Positions 7,045 through 14,783 of a DNA stretch of 16,013 nucleotides are shown piece after piece. How positions within the stretch are numbered: the stretch's first letter is position 1; each line of letters begins with the position of its first letter. This DNA comes from an uncultured Clostridium sp. (GTDB lineage Bacteria > Bacillota > Clostridia > TANB77 > CAG-508), in the NCBI GenBank assembly GCA_900554635.1, contig USHY01000028.1, positions 1-16,013 of the forward strand, in the 5' to 3' direction. Below the pieces are notes generated by a model, which was not told the origin of the DNA, did no database searches, and worked only from the letters and a program-made list of their open reading frames with translations. The position numbers and the translations under genes are program-made.

Positions 7045-7091
7045 AAAAAAATATATTTATAACCCATGGTTATATTAAGGAGGAAAAAATA

Positions 7092-8126
7092 ATGAAAAAC
7101 ACAAAAGGAATAACGCTAATTGCGCTAATTATTACAATAATAGTAATGCTAATACTGGTGTCAGTAAGTATAAATATAGCAATAAAAACAGGATTATTTG
7201 AGCAAGCAGGAAATGCTACAAAAAAATATAGAGGAGAACAGAAGAAAGAAAGCAACCTTAGCAAAATCACAGTAGGCGGAGTTGAATACGATTCTGTAGA
7301 AGACTATATAGCCAAAAATAATGGAACATCTCAAGATGTTGTAAAATGGGTATATGTTGATAATGGAGATGGAACTGTTGAAATAACAGGGCTAGACTTG
7401 AGAGGTAAAAAAAGTGAAAAAAGAACCATAATTAATCAAGAAGCTGGACAAGAGTATGGAGCAATAACATTAAATTTAGCCAATGATACCTTAGCAATTC
7501 CAGGTGAAATAGATGGAAAAAAAGTTGCAAAAGTTTCATTTATAGAAAACATATATGATGGAATGCTAGAATCAGACAATGGCTGGTTTACAATATCTGG
7601 AGTAAAAAGTATCATATTTGCAGATTCAATAGAGACAATAGGCGGACAAACAATTTCATTTGAGGATGTAGAAAATTTACATTTACCAAGTGGACTAAAA
7701 GAAATATTGTCAGCCGATTTTTGGTCTCAGCCTCCCATGGCATATTTGAAAAAGGTTGAAACTCTAACAATACCAAAGAATGTAGAAAATATTGGAGGAT
7801 ATGCTTTCTATAAACTAGAAAGTTTAAAGAATATAGTTTTTGAGGGAATACCAAAAACCATTGGAGATGATGTTTTTCATGGTTGTGACTTAGTAAAAGA
7901 ACTTACAATTCCAGAAGGAGTAGAAAAAATTGGAAGTCTATTAGCTACAAGAGAATCATCTGAACCGCTTACGATAAATTTACCAAAATCACTAAAAGAA
8001 TTTGGCAGTCCAAGCTATAGCAGGAGTGTAACATTGAATTTCCCAAATGGAATTAATGAAAATTTAACAATCCCAGAAGATAAATGGGGTGCAAGTAAGG
8101 TTATTGTTGAGGGGGTTGAGCAGTAA
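7092..8126 (+). CDS. Prepilin-leader protein with BspA-like leucine-rich repeats (344 aa)
   Basis: The N-terminus, KNTKGITLIALIITIIVMLI, is a type IV prepilin/pseudopilin-like leader. Cleavage would follow Gly at KG|ITLIAL, but the residue-5 Glu of true pilins is Ala. The hydrophobic helix is followed by a lysine-rich linker. From about residue 140 onward come repeats of the LRR_5 (BspA-like) type, for example VETLTIPKNVENIGGYAFYK and LVKELTIPEGVEKIG. It is likely surface-exposed or pilus-associated and adhesive (inference). The AAGGAGG ribosome binding site is 8 nt upstream of ATG, and a strong promoter with a structured leader precedes it. A terminator follows. No pilus assembly genes are in the window. 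Confidence 0.82.
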   Translation: MKNTKGITLIALIITIIVMLILVSVSINIAIKTGLFEQAGNATKKYRGEQKKESNLSKITVGGVEYDSVEDYIAKNNGTSQDVVKWVYVDNGDGTVEITGLDLRGKKSEKRTIINQEAGQEYGAITLNLANDTLAIPGEIDGKKVAKVSFIENIYDGMLESDNGWFTISGVKSIIFADSIETIGGQTISFEDVENLHLPSGLKEILSADFWSQPPMAYLKKVETLTIPKNVENIGGYAFYKLESLKNIVFEGIPKTIGDDVFHGCDLVKELTIPEGVEKIGSLLATRESSEPLTINLPKSLKEFGSPSYSRSVTLNFPNGINENLTIPEDKWGASKVIVEGVEQ

Positions 8127-8133
8127 TTTATAT

Positions 8134-8170
8134 TCCAACTAAGGAATAAAACTTAGTTGGATTATTTTTT
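8134..8170 (+). terminator. Rho-independent terminator after the pilin/LRR gene
   Basis: A 10-bp perfect stem (8134-8143 TCCAACTAAG with 8152-8161 CTTAGTTGGA) has an 8-nt loop and is followed by TTATTTTTT. It separates this gene from the ligase-SpoIIP gene, which has no clear promoter of its own, so some read-through is possible. Confidence 0.8.
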
Positions 8171-8197
8171 AAGAGATTTAAAAGAGAAGGAAAGTGT

Positions 8198-11173
8198 ATG
8201 AGGGGTAAGGTTGAAATATCTTTAAATGTGTTTATGGCAGTGCTTTTAGTGGTGTCTAGTGTGTTTGCAATGGATACTGGAATTAACCATGGTTATATTC
8301 AAATTTCTGTATTTGTAGTTTTTATTTTATATTGTGTTTATAGATTGATAAAAAAGGAACCGATAAAGATTGTAGGAAATAGCTTGGATGTTTTTGTTTT
8401 GTTATTGGTTTTATCAACAGCGGTCCCTTTAATTTGTAATACTTATGTTAGCTTGTACGGCACTGTTCAAGCTGTTTTGCAGTATTTGTATGTGTGGTGT
8501 GTGTATATTTTAATTCGAGAAATTACAAGAAATGTGAGTGGTTTTGGGAAGATTATTACTAATGTGCTTATTTTTTCTTCTATTGGTTTGATTTTTGTGG
8601 GATTAGATGGAATTACATTTAATTCCTTGGAAAAAACATTAGAGAAAATAGGAATAGTCATAAGTAAAAATGGTGATAGCAGGTTAGTTTCAACATTTGG
8701 ATGTGCTACAGCTTTGGGAGCTTACATAGCAAGTGTTATGTTTTTGAATTTTGACGAGGTGTTAGAAAATTCAAAATTGCTGGTAAAGTCTATATATAAA
8801 ACAATAACTTTTATCTTGTTAATTGGAATTATATTAACATATAGCAAGGGCGTTTTTGTAGTACTTGCATTTGCTATTCTGCTATATATTATTTTACTAA
8901 AAAACAATAAAAAAAGAATTGAAATCATTGAAAATATAATTGCTTCATCTGTTTTTAGTGTAATATTTTTAAATGCTTTTGATTCATTATTTAATGTTGG
9001 AAATTTTATACTTTTATGGGTGGTTTTTGGAATCTTAATAATCACATCATTTATAGTAAATATAATGTTAGAAAAAATAAACGAGTTGATTGGAAATAAA
9101 AGTACTAAAAGGTTTTGGATAGTATTTATAACAATTTTGATAGTTATATTGCTATATGTGGTAATTGGATTAAATGTTGTTGATAAATATACAGTTTTTA
9201 CAAATAAAGTTTCATCAAATTATAAAGTGAAGATTATTAACAATATTGAAGGAAATACTAATTATTTATTGGAATTTGATATAGAAGCGGCAACAGAAAA
9301 TGATGAAACTGAACCATACACTATAAAAATAATTCAAAAAAATGTTAAGAATCAAGAACTATGTAGTACTGAGTTAAACTTTGGAAGTTTTAATGGCATT
9401 AAAAACATGGAGATTAATACAAAACAGGAAACAACAGAGTTTAGAATAGAATTTACGGTTAATGAAAAATGTACAGATAAAAAATTAGTTGTGAACAATT
9501 TGAAAATTAATGGAAAGACAGTTGCATTAAAATATAAGTATTTACCTACTAAGTTAGTAGAAAAAATTAAAAGCATAAACTTAAAGTACAAAACTTTGCA
9601 GGAAAGAAAAGAAATGATAGCAAATGCCTTAGAATTGGCAAAGGAAAATCCATTAACAGGAATAGGTGGAAATGGATGGCAATATGAGTATAAAGATGTA
9701 CAAAAGTATAACTATACAGCCAGAAAGATACATAGTTATCCAACTAAAGTATTTTTGGAATATGGAACTATAGGGATAATTGTATATTTGGCAATATTTA
9801 TAATAGTTACAATTGAGGCCATTAAGAATAGAAAGATAACATCAATTACTTTTGCAGTGCTAATTTTAATGCTTCACAGTGTAATAGATACAGATATGGA
9901 ATATACGCACATTTTAATATATACCTTTGGAACAATGGGCGTAATTTCTAAGAATATGAAAAAGGCAGAAAAAACATCAGTCTTAACATATTTGGTAGAT
10001 ATTTTAATCGTTCTAATAATAGCTTTTGGCATTTCCCAAGTATATACATTGCAAAAATATGATGTGTATGAAAAGATAGCAGATTTATTAAGGTCTCGCA
10101 ATGGTTTAAGAAAAACATCAAATGAATATTTAGAAATTAATAAACAAATAGCCAACCAATACGAGAAAATCTTGCCTACTGAAAGGTACAATTATTTATC
10201 AATTTATGAGAAAATAGTAAATTATTATTTAAATTCAAATTGTGAAAATAAAGATGATATTATGGAGAATTATTATGATAAAATATTAAAGTATGAGAGC
10301 AAAAATCCTGAAAAATGCAGAGAAGAAAAAATACTTGTAGTAGGAAATATTGTTAAAAGGCTTGGCCAGTATGATAGTTCTGAATTTTATGATATAAAAT
10401 ATAGGTTTATAAACTTAATCATAAATGAATATGAAAAAACAGAGTCAAAAGATCAAAAAAATCTAGAGGAAATTTATGACTATTCAAAAACAATAAAACA
10501 GTTATATATATTAGGAGTAAGGGTAATAAACCAAACAGATATAATAATAGATGAAGAAAAACTAGGACAAATAGAGCCGAATGTAAGTAAGAAAATTATT
10601 GTATACCAAACTCATGGTACAGAAAGCTATAAATCTAGCCAAAAGTATGAGATGTATAAGTTTTATAGAACAACAGACTCAAACTATAATGTTATAAAAA
10701 TAGGAAATAGGTTATCAGAAAATTTAAGCCAAAAAGGATATGAGGTTATTCATGATACTCAATATTTTGACTTACCAACTACAAAAGGAGCTTATGAAAA
10801 ATCTAAAATAGCAGTTGAAAAGTTATTAAGTGAGGATATCAATACTATAATAGATGTTCATAGAGATGCAATTTCAGAGACAGAACATGAAGCAACAGTT
10901 ACACAGATTAATGGGGAAGATGTAGCACAGTTAAGGTTTGTAGTTGGAATTAATTTAGATGATGCAGATTGGATGAACCACTTAAAACTTGCAATAGATA
11001 TTCAAAAAAGAGCAGATAGAAAATATCCAGGACTTTTCAAACCAATTATTATTCGAGAAAGCACATATAATCAAGACATTGTGGAAAATGCAATATTAAT
11101 TGAGGTTGGAGAAAATTGTAATACAATAGAAGAAGCAATAAGGGGAGTAGAATATTTTGCTGAGATTTTTTAA
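8198..11173 (+). CDS. O-antigen-ligase/Wzy-like membrane protein fused to a C-terminal SpoIIP domain (991 aa)
   Basis: There are several N-terminal membrane helices. RLVSTFG (162-168) and LTYSKG (213-218) resemble conserved spots of O-antigen ligase/polymerase proteins. An extracytoplasmic beta-rich insert of about 150 residues follows (about 330-475). Next comes the ligase signature PLTGIGGNGW (about 485-494) with HSYPTKVFLEYGTIGI, then more helices to about residue 630. A helical linker (about 630-785) leads to a SpoIIP-like domain (about 790-991): YQTHGTES (H806, E809), DTNYNV-like SNYNVIKIG, IDVHRDA (H888, D890), YPGLFKPIIIRE and EVGENCNTIEEA. SpoIIP is a peptidoglycan amidase/endopeptidase of the engulfment machinery. 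The usual YHTH is YQTH here. The frame is continuous with no CGG codon. The RBS AGAAGG is near 8185. This may join polymer transfer and wall remodelling (inference). Confidence 0.85.
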   Translation: MRGKVEISLNVFMAVLLVVSSVFAMDTGINHGYIQISVFVVFILYCVYRLIKKEPIKIVGNSLDVFVLLLVLSTAVPLICNTYVSLYGTVQAVLQYLYVWCVYILIREITRNVSGFGKIITNVLIFSSIGLIFVGLDGITFNSLEKTLEKIGIVISKNGDSRLVSTFGCATALGAYIASVMFLNFDEVLENSKLLVKSIYKTITFILLIGIILTYSKGVFVVLAFAILLYIILLKNNKKRIEIIENIIASSVFSVIFLNAFDSLFNVGNFILLWVVFGILIITSFIVNIMLEKINELIGNKSTKRFWIVFITILIVILLYVVIGLNVVDKYTVFTNKVSSNYKVKIINNIEGNTNYLLEFDIEAATENDETEPYTIKIIQKNVKNQELCSTELNFGSFNGIKNMEINTKQETTEFRIEFTVNEKCTDKKLVVNNLKINGKTVALKYKYLPTKLVEKIKSINLKYKTLQERKEMIANALELAKENPLTGIGGNGWQYEYKDVQKYNYTARKIHSYPTKVFLEYGTIGIIVYLAIFIIVTIEAIKNRKITSITFAVLILMLHSVIDTDMEYTHILIYTFGTMGVISKNMKKAEKTSVLTYLVDILIVLIIAFGISQVYTLQKYDVYEKIADLLRSRNGLRKTSNEYLEINKQIANQYEKILPTERYNYLSIYEKIVNYYLNSNCENKDDIMENYYDKILKYESKNPEKCREEKILVVGNIVKRLGQYDSSEFYDIKYRFINLIINEYEKTESKDQKNLEEIYDYSKTIKQLYILGVRVINQTDIIIDEEKLGQIEPNVSKKIIVYQTHGTESYKSSQKYEMYKFYRTTDSNYNVIKIGNRLSENLSQKGYEVIHDTQYFDLPTTKGAYEKSKIAVEKLLSEDINTIIDVHRDAISETEHEATVTQINGEDVAQLRFVVGINLDDADWMNHLKLAIDIQKRADRKYPGLFKPIIIRESTYNQDIVENAILIEVGENCNTIEEAIRGVEYFAEIF

Positions 11174-11207
11174 GCAAAATAAAGTTCCTGTGATTTAATA
11201 AAAATAC

Positions 11208-11236
11208 TTGATAATGTCAAGAGGGTATGGTAAAAT
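11208..11236 (+). promoter_or_regulatory. Promoter of the lipoprotein gene
   Basis: TTGATA (11208-11213) and TAAAAT (11231-11236) have 17-bp spacing, and TG at 11228-11229 makes an extended -10. Transcription would start near 11243, leaving a very short leader. Confidence 0.7.
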
Positions 11237-11257
11237 AATTTGCATTGGAGGTGTATT

Positions 11258-11932
11258 ATGAAGAAAACTTTAAAAATAGTTTTAGTTGCAGTAATTTTGG
11301 TAGCTGTAGCATTTAGTTTATCTGCATGTGGAAAGAAAGAGGAGAGCGAAAATAAGGCTAATGGAAATGGTACTCAAAGTAGCCAAGACAATAATACTCA
11401 GGTATCTACAGATGAAAGCTTTTCAAGAGGGGAATGGAATGGTAATCAATATGTAAATAACTTTGCAAAGATTAAATTTTCATTACCAACCGGCTGGGAA
11501 AAAGCATCAGATGAAGAGATTGCTAAAATTATGGAAATTGGTGTTGAACAATTAAATCAAGACCAAAAAGAATTAGCAGAACTTGCCAAGCAGACAACTG
11601 TTTATGGAATGGTAGTAAACAATCCAACAACAGGTGAAAATGTAAGCGTTCTTTTAGAAAAACCAGCAGTAAAAATCACAACAGATACCTATTTAGAAAC
11701 TTTAAAAAGTCAATTACAATTAGTAAGTAGCATCAAATATGAAATTGGCGAAGCATCAACTACTAAAATAGGAAATGAAAATTATTCAGTATTAAGTGCG
11801 AAAGCAACAGTTTCAGATGTTACAGTTGGACAAAATTATTATGTAAAAGCTGAAGGCGATTATATAATAACAATAATTGTAACAACAACAGCTGATGAAC
11901 AATTAAACACGATTCTTGCAAGTTTTAAATAA
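11258..11932 (+). CDS. Secreted lipoprotein of unknown function (224 aa)
   Basis: The signal peptide MKKTLKIVLVAVILVAVAFS ends in a lipobox LSAC, with Cys24 as the lipidated residue, so the mature protein should be anchored on the outer face of the membrane. A low-complexity Lys/Glu/Asn/Ser-rich linker (about 25-60) is followed by a globular domain with FSLPTGWEKAS and a C-terminal NYYVKAEGDYIITIIVTTTA. This is reminiscent of PsbP/DUF1795-like small lipoproteins, but I cannot assign a family. The ATG at 11258 is chosen over an in-frame ATG at 11240, because GGAGGT (11247-11252) fits 11258 and the signal peptide begins there. The PF06541-type membrane gene follows 21 nt later. Confidence 0.85.
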   Translation: MKKTLKIVLVAVILVAVAFSLSACGKKEESENKANGNGTQSSQDNNTQVSTDESFSRGEWNGNQYVNNFAKIKFSLPTGWEKASDEEIAKIMEIGVEQLNQDQKELAELAKQTTVYGMVVNNPTTGENVSVLLEKPAVKITTDTYLETLKSQLQLVSSIKYEIGEASTTKIGNENYSVLSAKATVSDVTVGQNYYVKAEGDYIITIIVTTTADEQLNTILASFK

Positions 11933-11953
11933 AGAAAATATACGGAGTAAAAA

Positions 11954-12544
11954 ATGAAAAAAAATGAAATTCTTTTAAAAATTCAAGATTTAACAATATA
12001 TTTTTTCATAAGTAGTTTTCTTGGTTGGGTTTTAGAGGTAGCATATGCTTTTAGTGTATTTGGAACTTTTATTGATAGAGGGTTCTTGAAAGGCCCTATT
12101 TGTCCAATTTACGGCTATGGAGTAGTAGCTATGGTTTTGATTTCAGAATGGGTGAAAAAAGAGAATATACAAAGTAATTTTGCAATTTTTTGTATTATAA
12201 CAGTAATTGCAACTGTATTAGAGTATTTAGCATCATTATTTTTAGAGATTATCTTTAATTTAAGATGGTGGGATTATACAGGATATTTTTTGAATATTAA
12301 TGGTAGAGTATGCCTTGTATTTTCAATCTTTTTCGGATTAGCAGGTCTAGGCTTTATGAAAATGATTTATCCAAGACTTCAAAACTTAACAAAGTCTATT
12401 AGGGAACATTTTTCAAATAAAAATATTTGGATAATCTTGATTGCGTTAATAGTTATAATGACACTAGATAAAGGATTATCAGCTTTAAGATATATAGATC
12501 CACAATTAAGAGATGTTGATTTTAGAGTTGTTTTAAAAAAATAG
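11954..12544 (+). CDS. PF06541-type membrane protein (putative ABC-transporter type IV), 196 aa
   Basis: This is a multi-helix integral membrane protein matching the clostridial 'putative ABC transporter permease' family. Recognisable blocks are FISSFLGWVLEV, RGFLKGPICPIYGYG and FNLRWWDYTGYFLNINGRVCL. About five membrane helices can be drawn. Despite the family name, no transport function is established, and there is no ATPase gene nearby. The GGAG ribosome binding site is 6 nt before ATG. It is co-directional with, and probably co-transcribed with, the lipoprotein, so the two may cooperate at the membrane (inference). The stop TAG (12542-12544) directly abuts the shared terminator. Confidence 0.88.
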   Translation: MKKNEILLKIQDLTIYFFISSFLGWVLEVAYAFSVFGTFIDRGFLKGPICPIYGYGVVAMVLISEWVKKENIQSNFAIFCIITVIATVLEYLASLFLEIIFNLRWWDYTGYFLNINGRVCLVFSIFFGLAGLGFMKMIYPRLQNLTKSIREHFSNKNIWIILIALIVIMTLDKGLSALRYIDPQLRDVDFRVVLKK

Positions 12545-12565
12545 GGAGAGCATTATTGCTCTCCT
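12544..12565. terminator. Bidirectional terminator between convergent genes
   Basis: An 8-bp stem GGAGAGCA / TGCTCTCC has a TTAT loop. On the plus strand it is followed by TAAAACTTTTTT; on the minus strand by CTATTTTTTT, the better T-tract. The TAA stop of the minus-strand synthetase (12553-12555) lies in the loop. Confidence 0.75.
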
Positions 12566-14272
12566 AAAACTTTTTTCAATTCTTCTTTCCTTTTAATCTT
12601 GTTAGTTGTTGTTTTAATTAAAGGTTCTTTGCTTAAACTTAAGTGTTTTATGTATTTGTACATTGGAAGAGTTTTGTTAATTTCTTTTATTTCATTCCAA
12701 ATAATGTCATACATTTCTTTTTCAGAAATCCCCGGATATTTTGTATTTATTGCATTTTCGTTGCATACAATTTCTACTGCTACTTTTACATCGTTTTTGT
12801 CTTTTTCACCAGGTAGTCCATATACGAAAGATTCTTCAACTTCATCCAGTCTATTAATTAAAATTTCAAGTTCCTCAGGGAAGACTTTTTTTCCATTTTT
12901 TAGAACTATTAAGTCTTTTTTTCGGCCAGTTATGAATAAGAAACCATCAGAATCAATGTATCCTAGGTCTCCTGTGTGGAACCAACCATCTTTTAGAACC
13001 TCTTTAGTAAGGTCTGGTTCGTTATAATATCCAAGCATAACATTAGGGCCTTTTACAACGATTTCTCCCATTCCTTCAGAGTCTTTGTTTCTAATTTCAA
13101 TATTTATGCTTTTCATCTTTTTCCCAACTGAACCATATCTAATGAAATTATCATCTTCTGCGGCAATAACAGGTGATGTTTCTGTTAGGCCGTAACCTTG
13201 AACTAGGTGGATTCCTATATCGTTAAACCATTTAACTACTTTTTTATCTAATGGTGCTCCACCAGATATAATAAAGCGCATATTTCCACCAAGGGCTTTA
13301 ATTAAAGGTTTAAATAGTTTTCTTCTAACATCAATATGTAGTTTCATAAGAATATTGCTAATTTTAATCATTGTGTTTATAAGCTTTGTTTTGCCTTGCT
13401 TTTGAACTTCTTTCATAATTGTTGAATGCATTTTATCAATAAGTACAGGAACTCCAACAAATACAGATACTTTGTATTCCACAAGATTTTTTTGAATGTA
13501 TTTTAATCCATCTGGGAAAACAGTTTTTACTCCTGATGATAGCATAACAAGCATACCTGTTGAACCAAAAATATGGTGATATGGCAAAAATGCTATGTTT
13601 ACATCATTACTATAGAATGATTCAACTAAAAGCATATCATTAACATTTGTTGCAATTCCATATTGATTAAGCATAACAGCTTTTGATTTTGATGTTGTTC
13701 CAGAAGTAAATAGCAAAATGCTTAATTTTTTAGAATCAATTTTGCAATTAACAAATTTTTTAAATCCAGAATCAAGAGCTTTCTTGCCTTCCTCTAATAA
13801 ATCGTAAAAGTAAAGAAAATCAGGAACTTGAGAGGTGCAAATAAAATATTTAATTTTTGTTTTATTGTTCTCCTTAATTTTCTTCATAATTTCTTTTAAT
13901 TTCAAATCAAAAACAACAGCTTGGGCTTCACTTCTAGACAAAGAGTTTTCAAGCTCACCAAGTTGCAATCCCTTATCTAAAGGAACAGAAACAATACTTC
14001 CGAAGTAAATTGCTAAGATGAGCAACAGCCCACTCATAACTATTAGCTCCAACAACAGCAATTCTACTATTTTGCAAATTTAATTTATACAAAGATGTTC
14101 CAAAAGAATTAATATCTTTTAATAAATCAGAATAAGTGTGGTTAATATAAGCAACCTCACTACCATTTTTAACTTTAGTAGTGAAGGCAATATTATCTGC
14201 AAAAATTTTTGCAGAATTATAAATAATATCTTTAACATTTTCAAATTTCTTAATATGCTTCTTACTTTTCAT
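12553..14272 (-). CDS. AMP-forming acyl-CoA synthetase (long-chain fatty acid CoA ligase-like), split by a +1 frameshift at CGG
   Basis: This enzyme activates a carboxylic acid, probably a fatty acid, to an acyl-adenylate and then a thioester. Read from ATG 14272 (AAGGAG upstream), the first frame covers about 90 residues to WAVAHLSNLL, meets CGG at 14002-14000 and would stop at 13973. Skipping its C gives NLLGSIVSVPLDKG, and the frame continues to 12553, about 572 aa, a normal length. Restored-protein motifs are the P-loop TSGTTSKSK (about 189-197), YGLTETSP (about 360-367), HTGDLGY (about 432) and GRKKDLIVLKNG. The C-terminal Lys region reads TTNKIKR, close to the usual GKIxR. The ATG at 14061 in the second frame would delete the conserved N-terminal subdomain. 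The gene is monocistronic. Without recoding it is a pseudogene, although motif conservation downstream argues against decay. Confidence 0.85.
13999..14005 (-). other. Candidate +1 recoding site (CTT-CGG-A)
   Basis: On the minus strand, CTT (14005-14003) is followed by the zero-frame CGG (14002-14000). Dropping the C gives CTT-GGA-AGT-ATT (L-G-S-I), which restores the synthetase frame. Confidence 0.6.
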
Positions 14273-14310
14273 TAAATACTCCTTTTAAACAATATGTTTA
14301 GCTACAGGCT

Positions 14311-14339
14311 ATTATACCGTAAATTTGAAAACAAGTCAA
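14311..14339 (-). promoter_or_regulatory. Promoter of the acyl-CoA synthetase gene
   Basis: On the minus strand, TTGACT (14339-14334), 17 bp of spacing and TATAAT (14316-14311) form a near-consensus promoter about 40 nt before ATG 14272. Confidence 0.8.
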
Positions 14340-14424
14340 GGATAGGTGGGGTTGATTTAAACATATAAATAGACTGATATTTAAAAAAAGTCATGTACGC
14401 TTTTGTTTTAATATAAAAATATGA

Positions 14425-14715
14425 TATAATGTAACATTATATGCTTCTTGGACTAAAACTTCAGGCAAACCTGAACAACCAGTTAAAGAAACAGTAAAAG
14501 AAATTCAAAATACAGAAGAAACAAAAGCAAAAATTGAATTTGCAAAAGAAGTTAGTAAAGACTACAAATTAGATATAAAACCTGTAGAAGTTAAAAACGA
14601 AACAAACAATCCAAAAACAGGAGATAATATTACAACAAGTATAATGCTATTTGTATTTTCTATAACAACTATTGGAACATTAACAGTAGTAAACAGAAAA
14701 AAAGTAAGAGAATAG
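14425..14715 (+). pseudogene. 5'-truncated surface protein: end of an InlB-like repeat plus NPKTG cell-wall sorting signal
   Basis: The open frame has no plausible start codon and is closed upstream by TGA 14422-14424. It opens with NVTLYASWTKTSGKPEQP, the typical end of an InlB B-repeat (Listeria-Bacteroides repeat), followed by a Lys/Glu-rich spacer. It ends with a complete sorting signal: NPKTG (14608-14622), the hydrophobic segment SIMLFVFSITTIGTLTVV and the basic tail NRKKVRE. NPKTG is the class of motif used by sortase B enzymes (for example Bacillus anthracis IsdC), which fits the class B sortase immediately downstream. This is probably the remnant of a large wall-anchored protein whose 5' part was lost. 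The TATAAT at 14425-14430 appears coincidental with its first codons. Confidence 0.75.
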
Positions 14716-14725
14716 TAAGGCAATA

Positions 14726-14762
14726 TATAGAGGCTGGTTGGAGTTATTAGCTAGCCTCTATA
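14726..14762 (+). repeat. Hairpin between the sorting-signal fragment and sortase
   Basis: A 10-bp perfect inverted repeat (14726-14735 with 14753-14762; core AGAGGCT / AGCCTCT) is not followed by a T-run. It could be an RNA-processing or attenuation hairpin between substrate and sortase. Confidence 0.5.
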
Positions 14763-14783
14763 CACGAAAGGATAATGTAAATA

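Noticed and set aside
12599..13027. 142-codon plus-strand open frame antisense to the acyl-CoA synthetase
   Set aside because: It lies inside a motif-rich gene on the other strand, has no convincing ribosome binding site or domain, and mirrors the synthetase codons.
1069..14005. Sequencing or assembly error as explanation of the three frameshifts
   Set aside because: Not excluded, but unlikely. Two of the three insertions are a lone C between T and G, not in a homopolymer. All three create the same in-frame CGG, which random errors would not do. Raw reads would settle it.
14403..14430. Promoter TTGTTT-N16-TATAAT before the NPKTG fragment
   Set aside because: The -10 lies within the continuation of the InlB-repeat coding sequence and no start codon follows in frame, so it is probably fortuitous.
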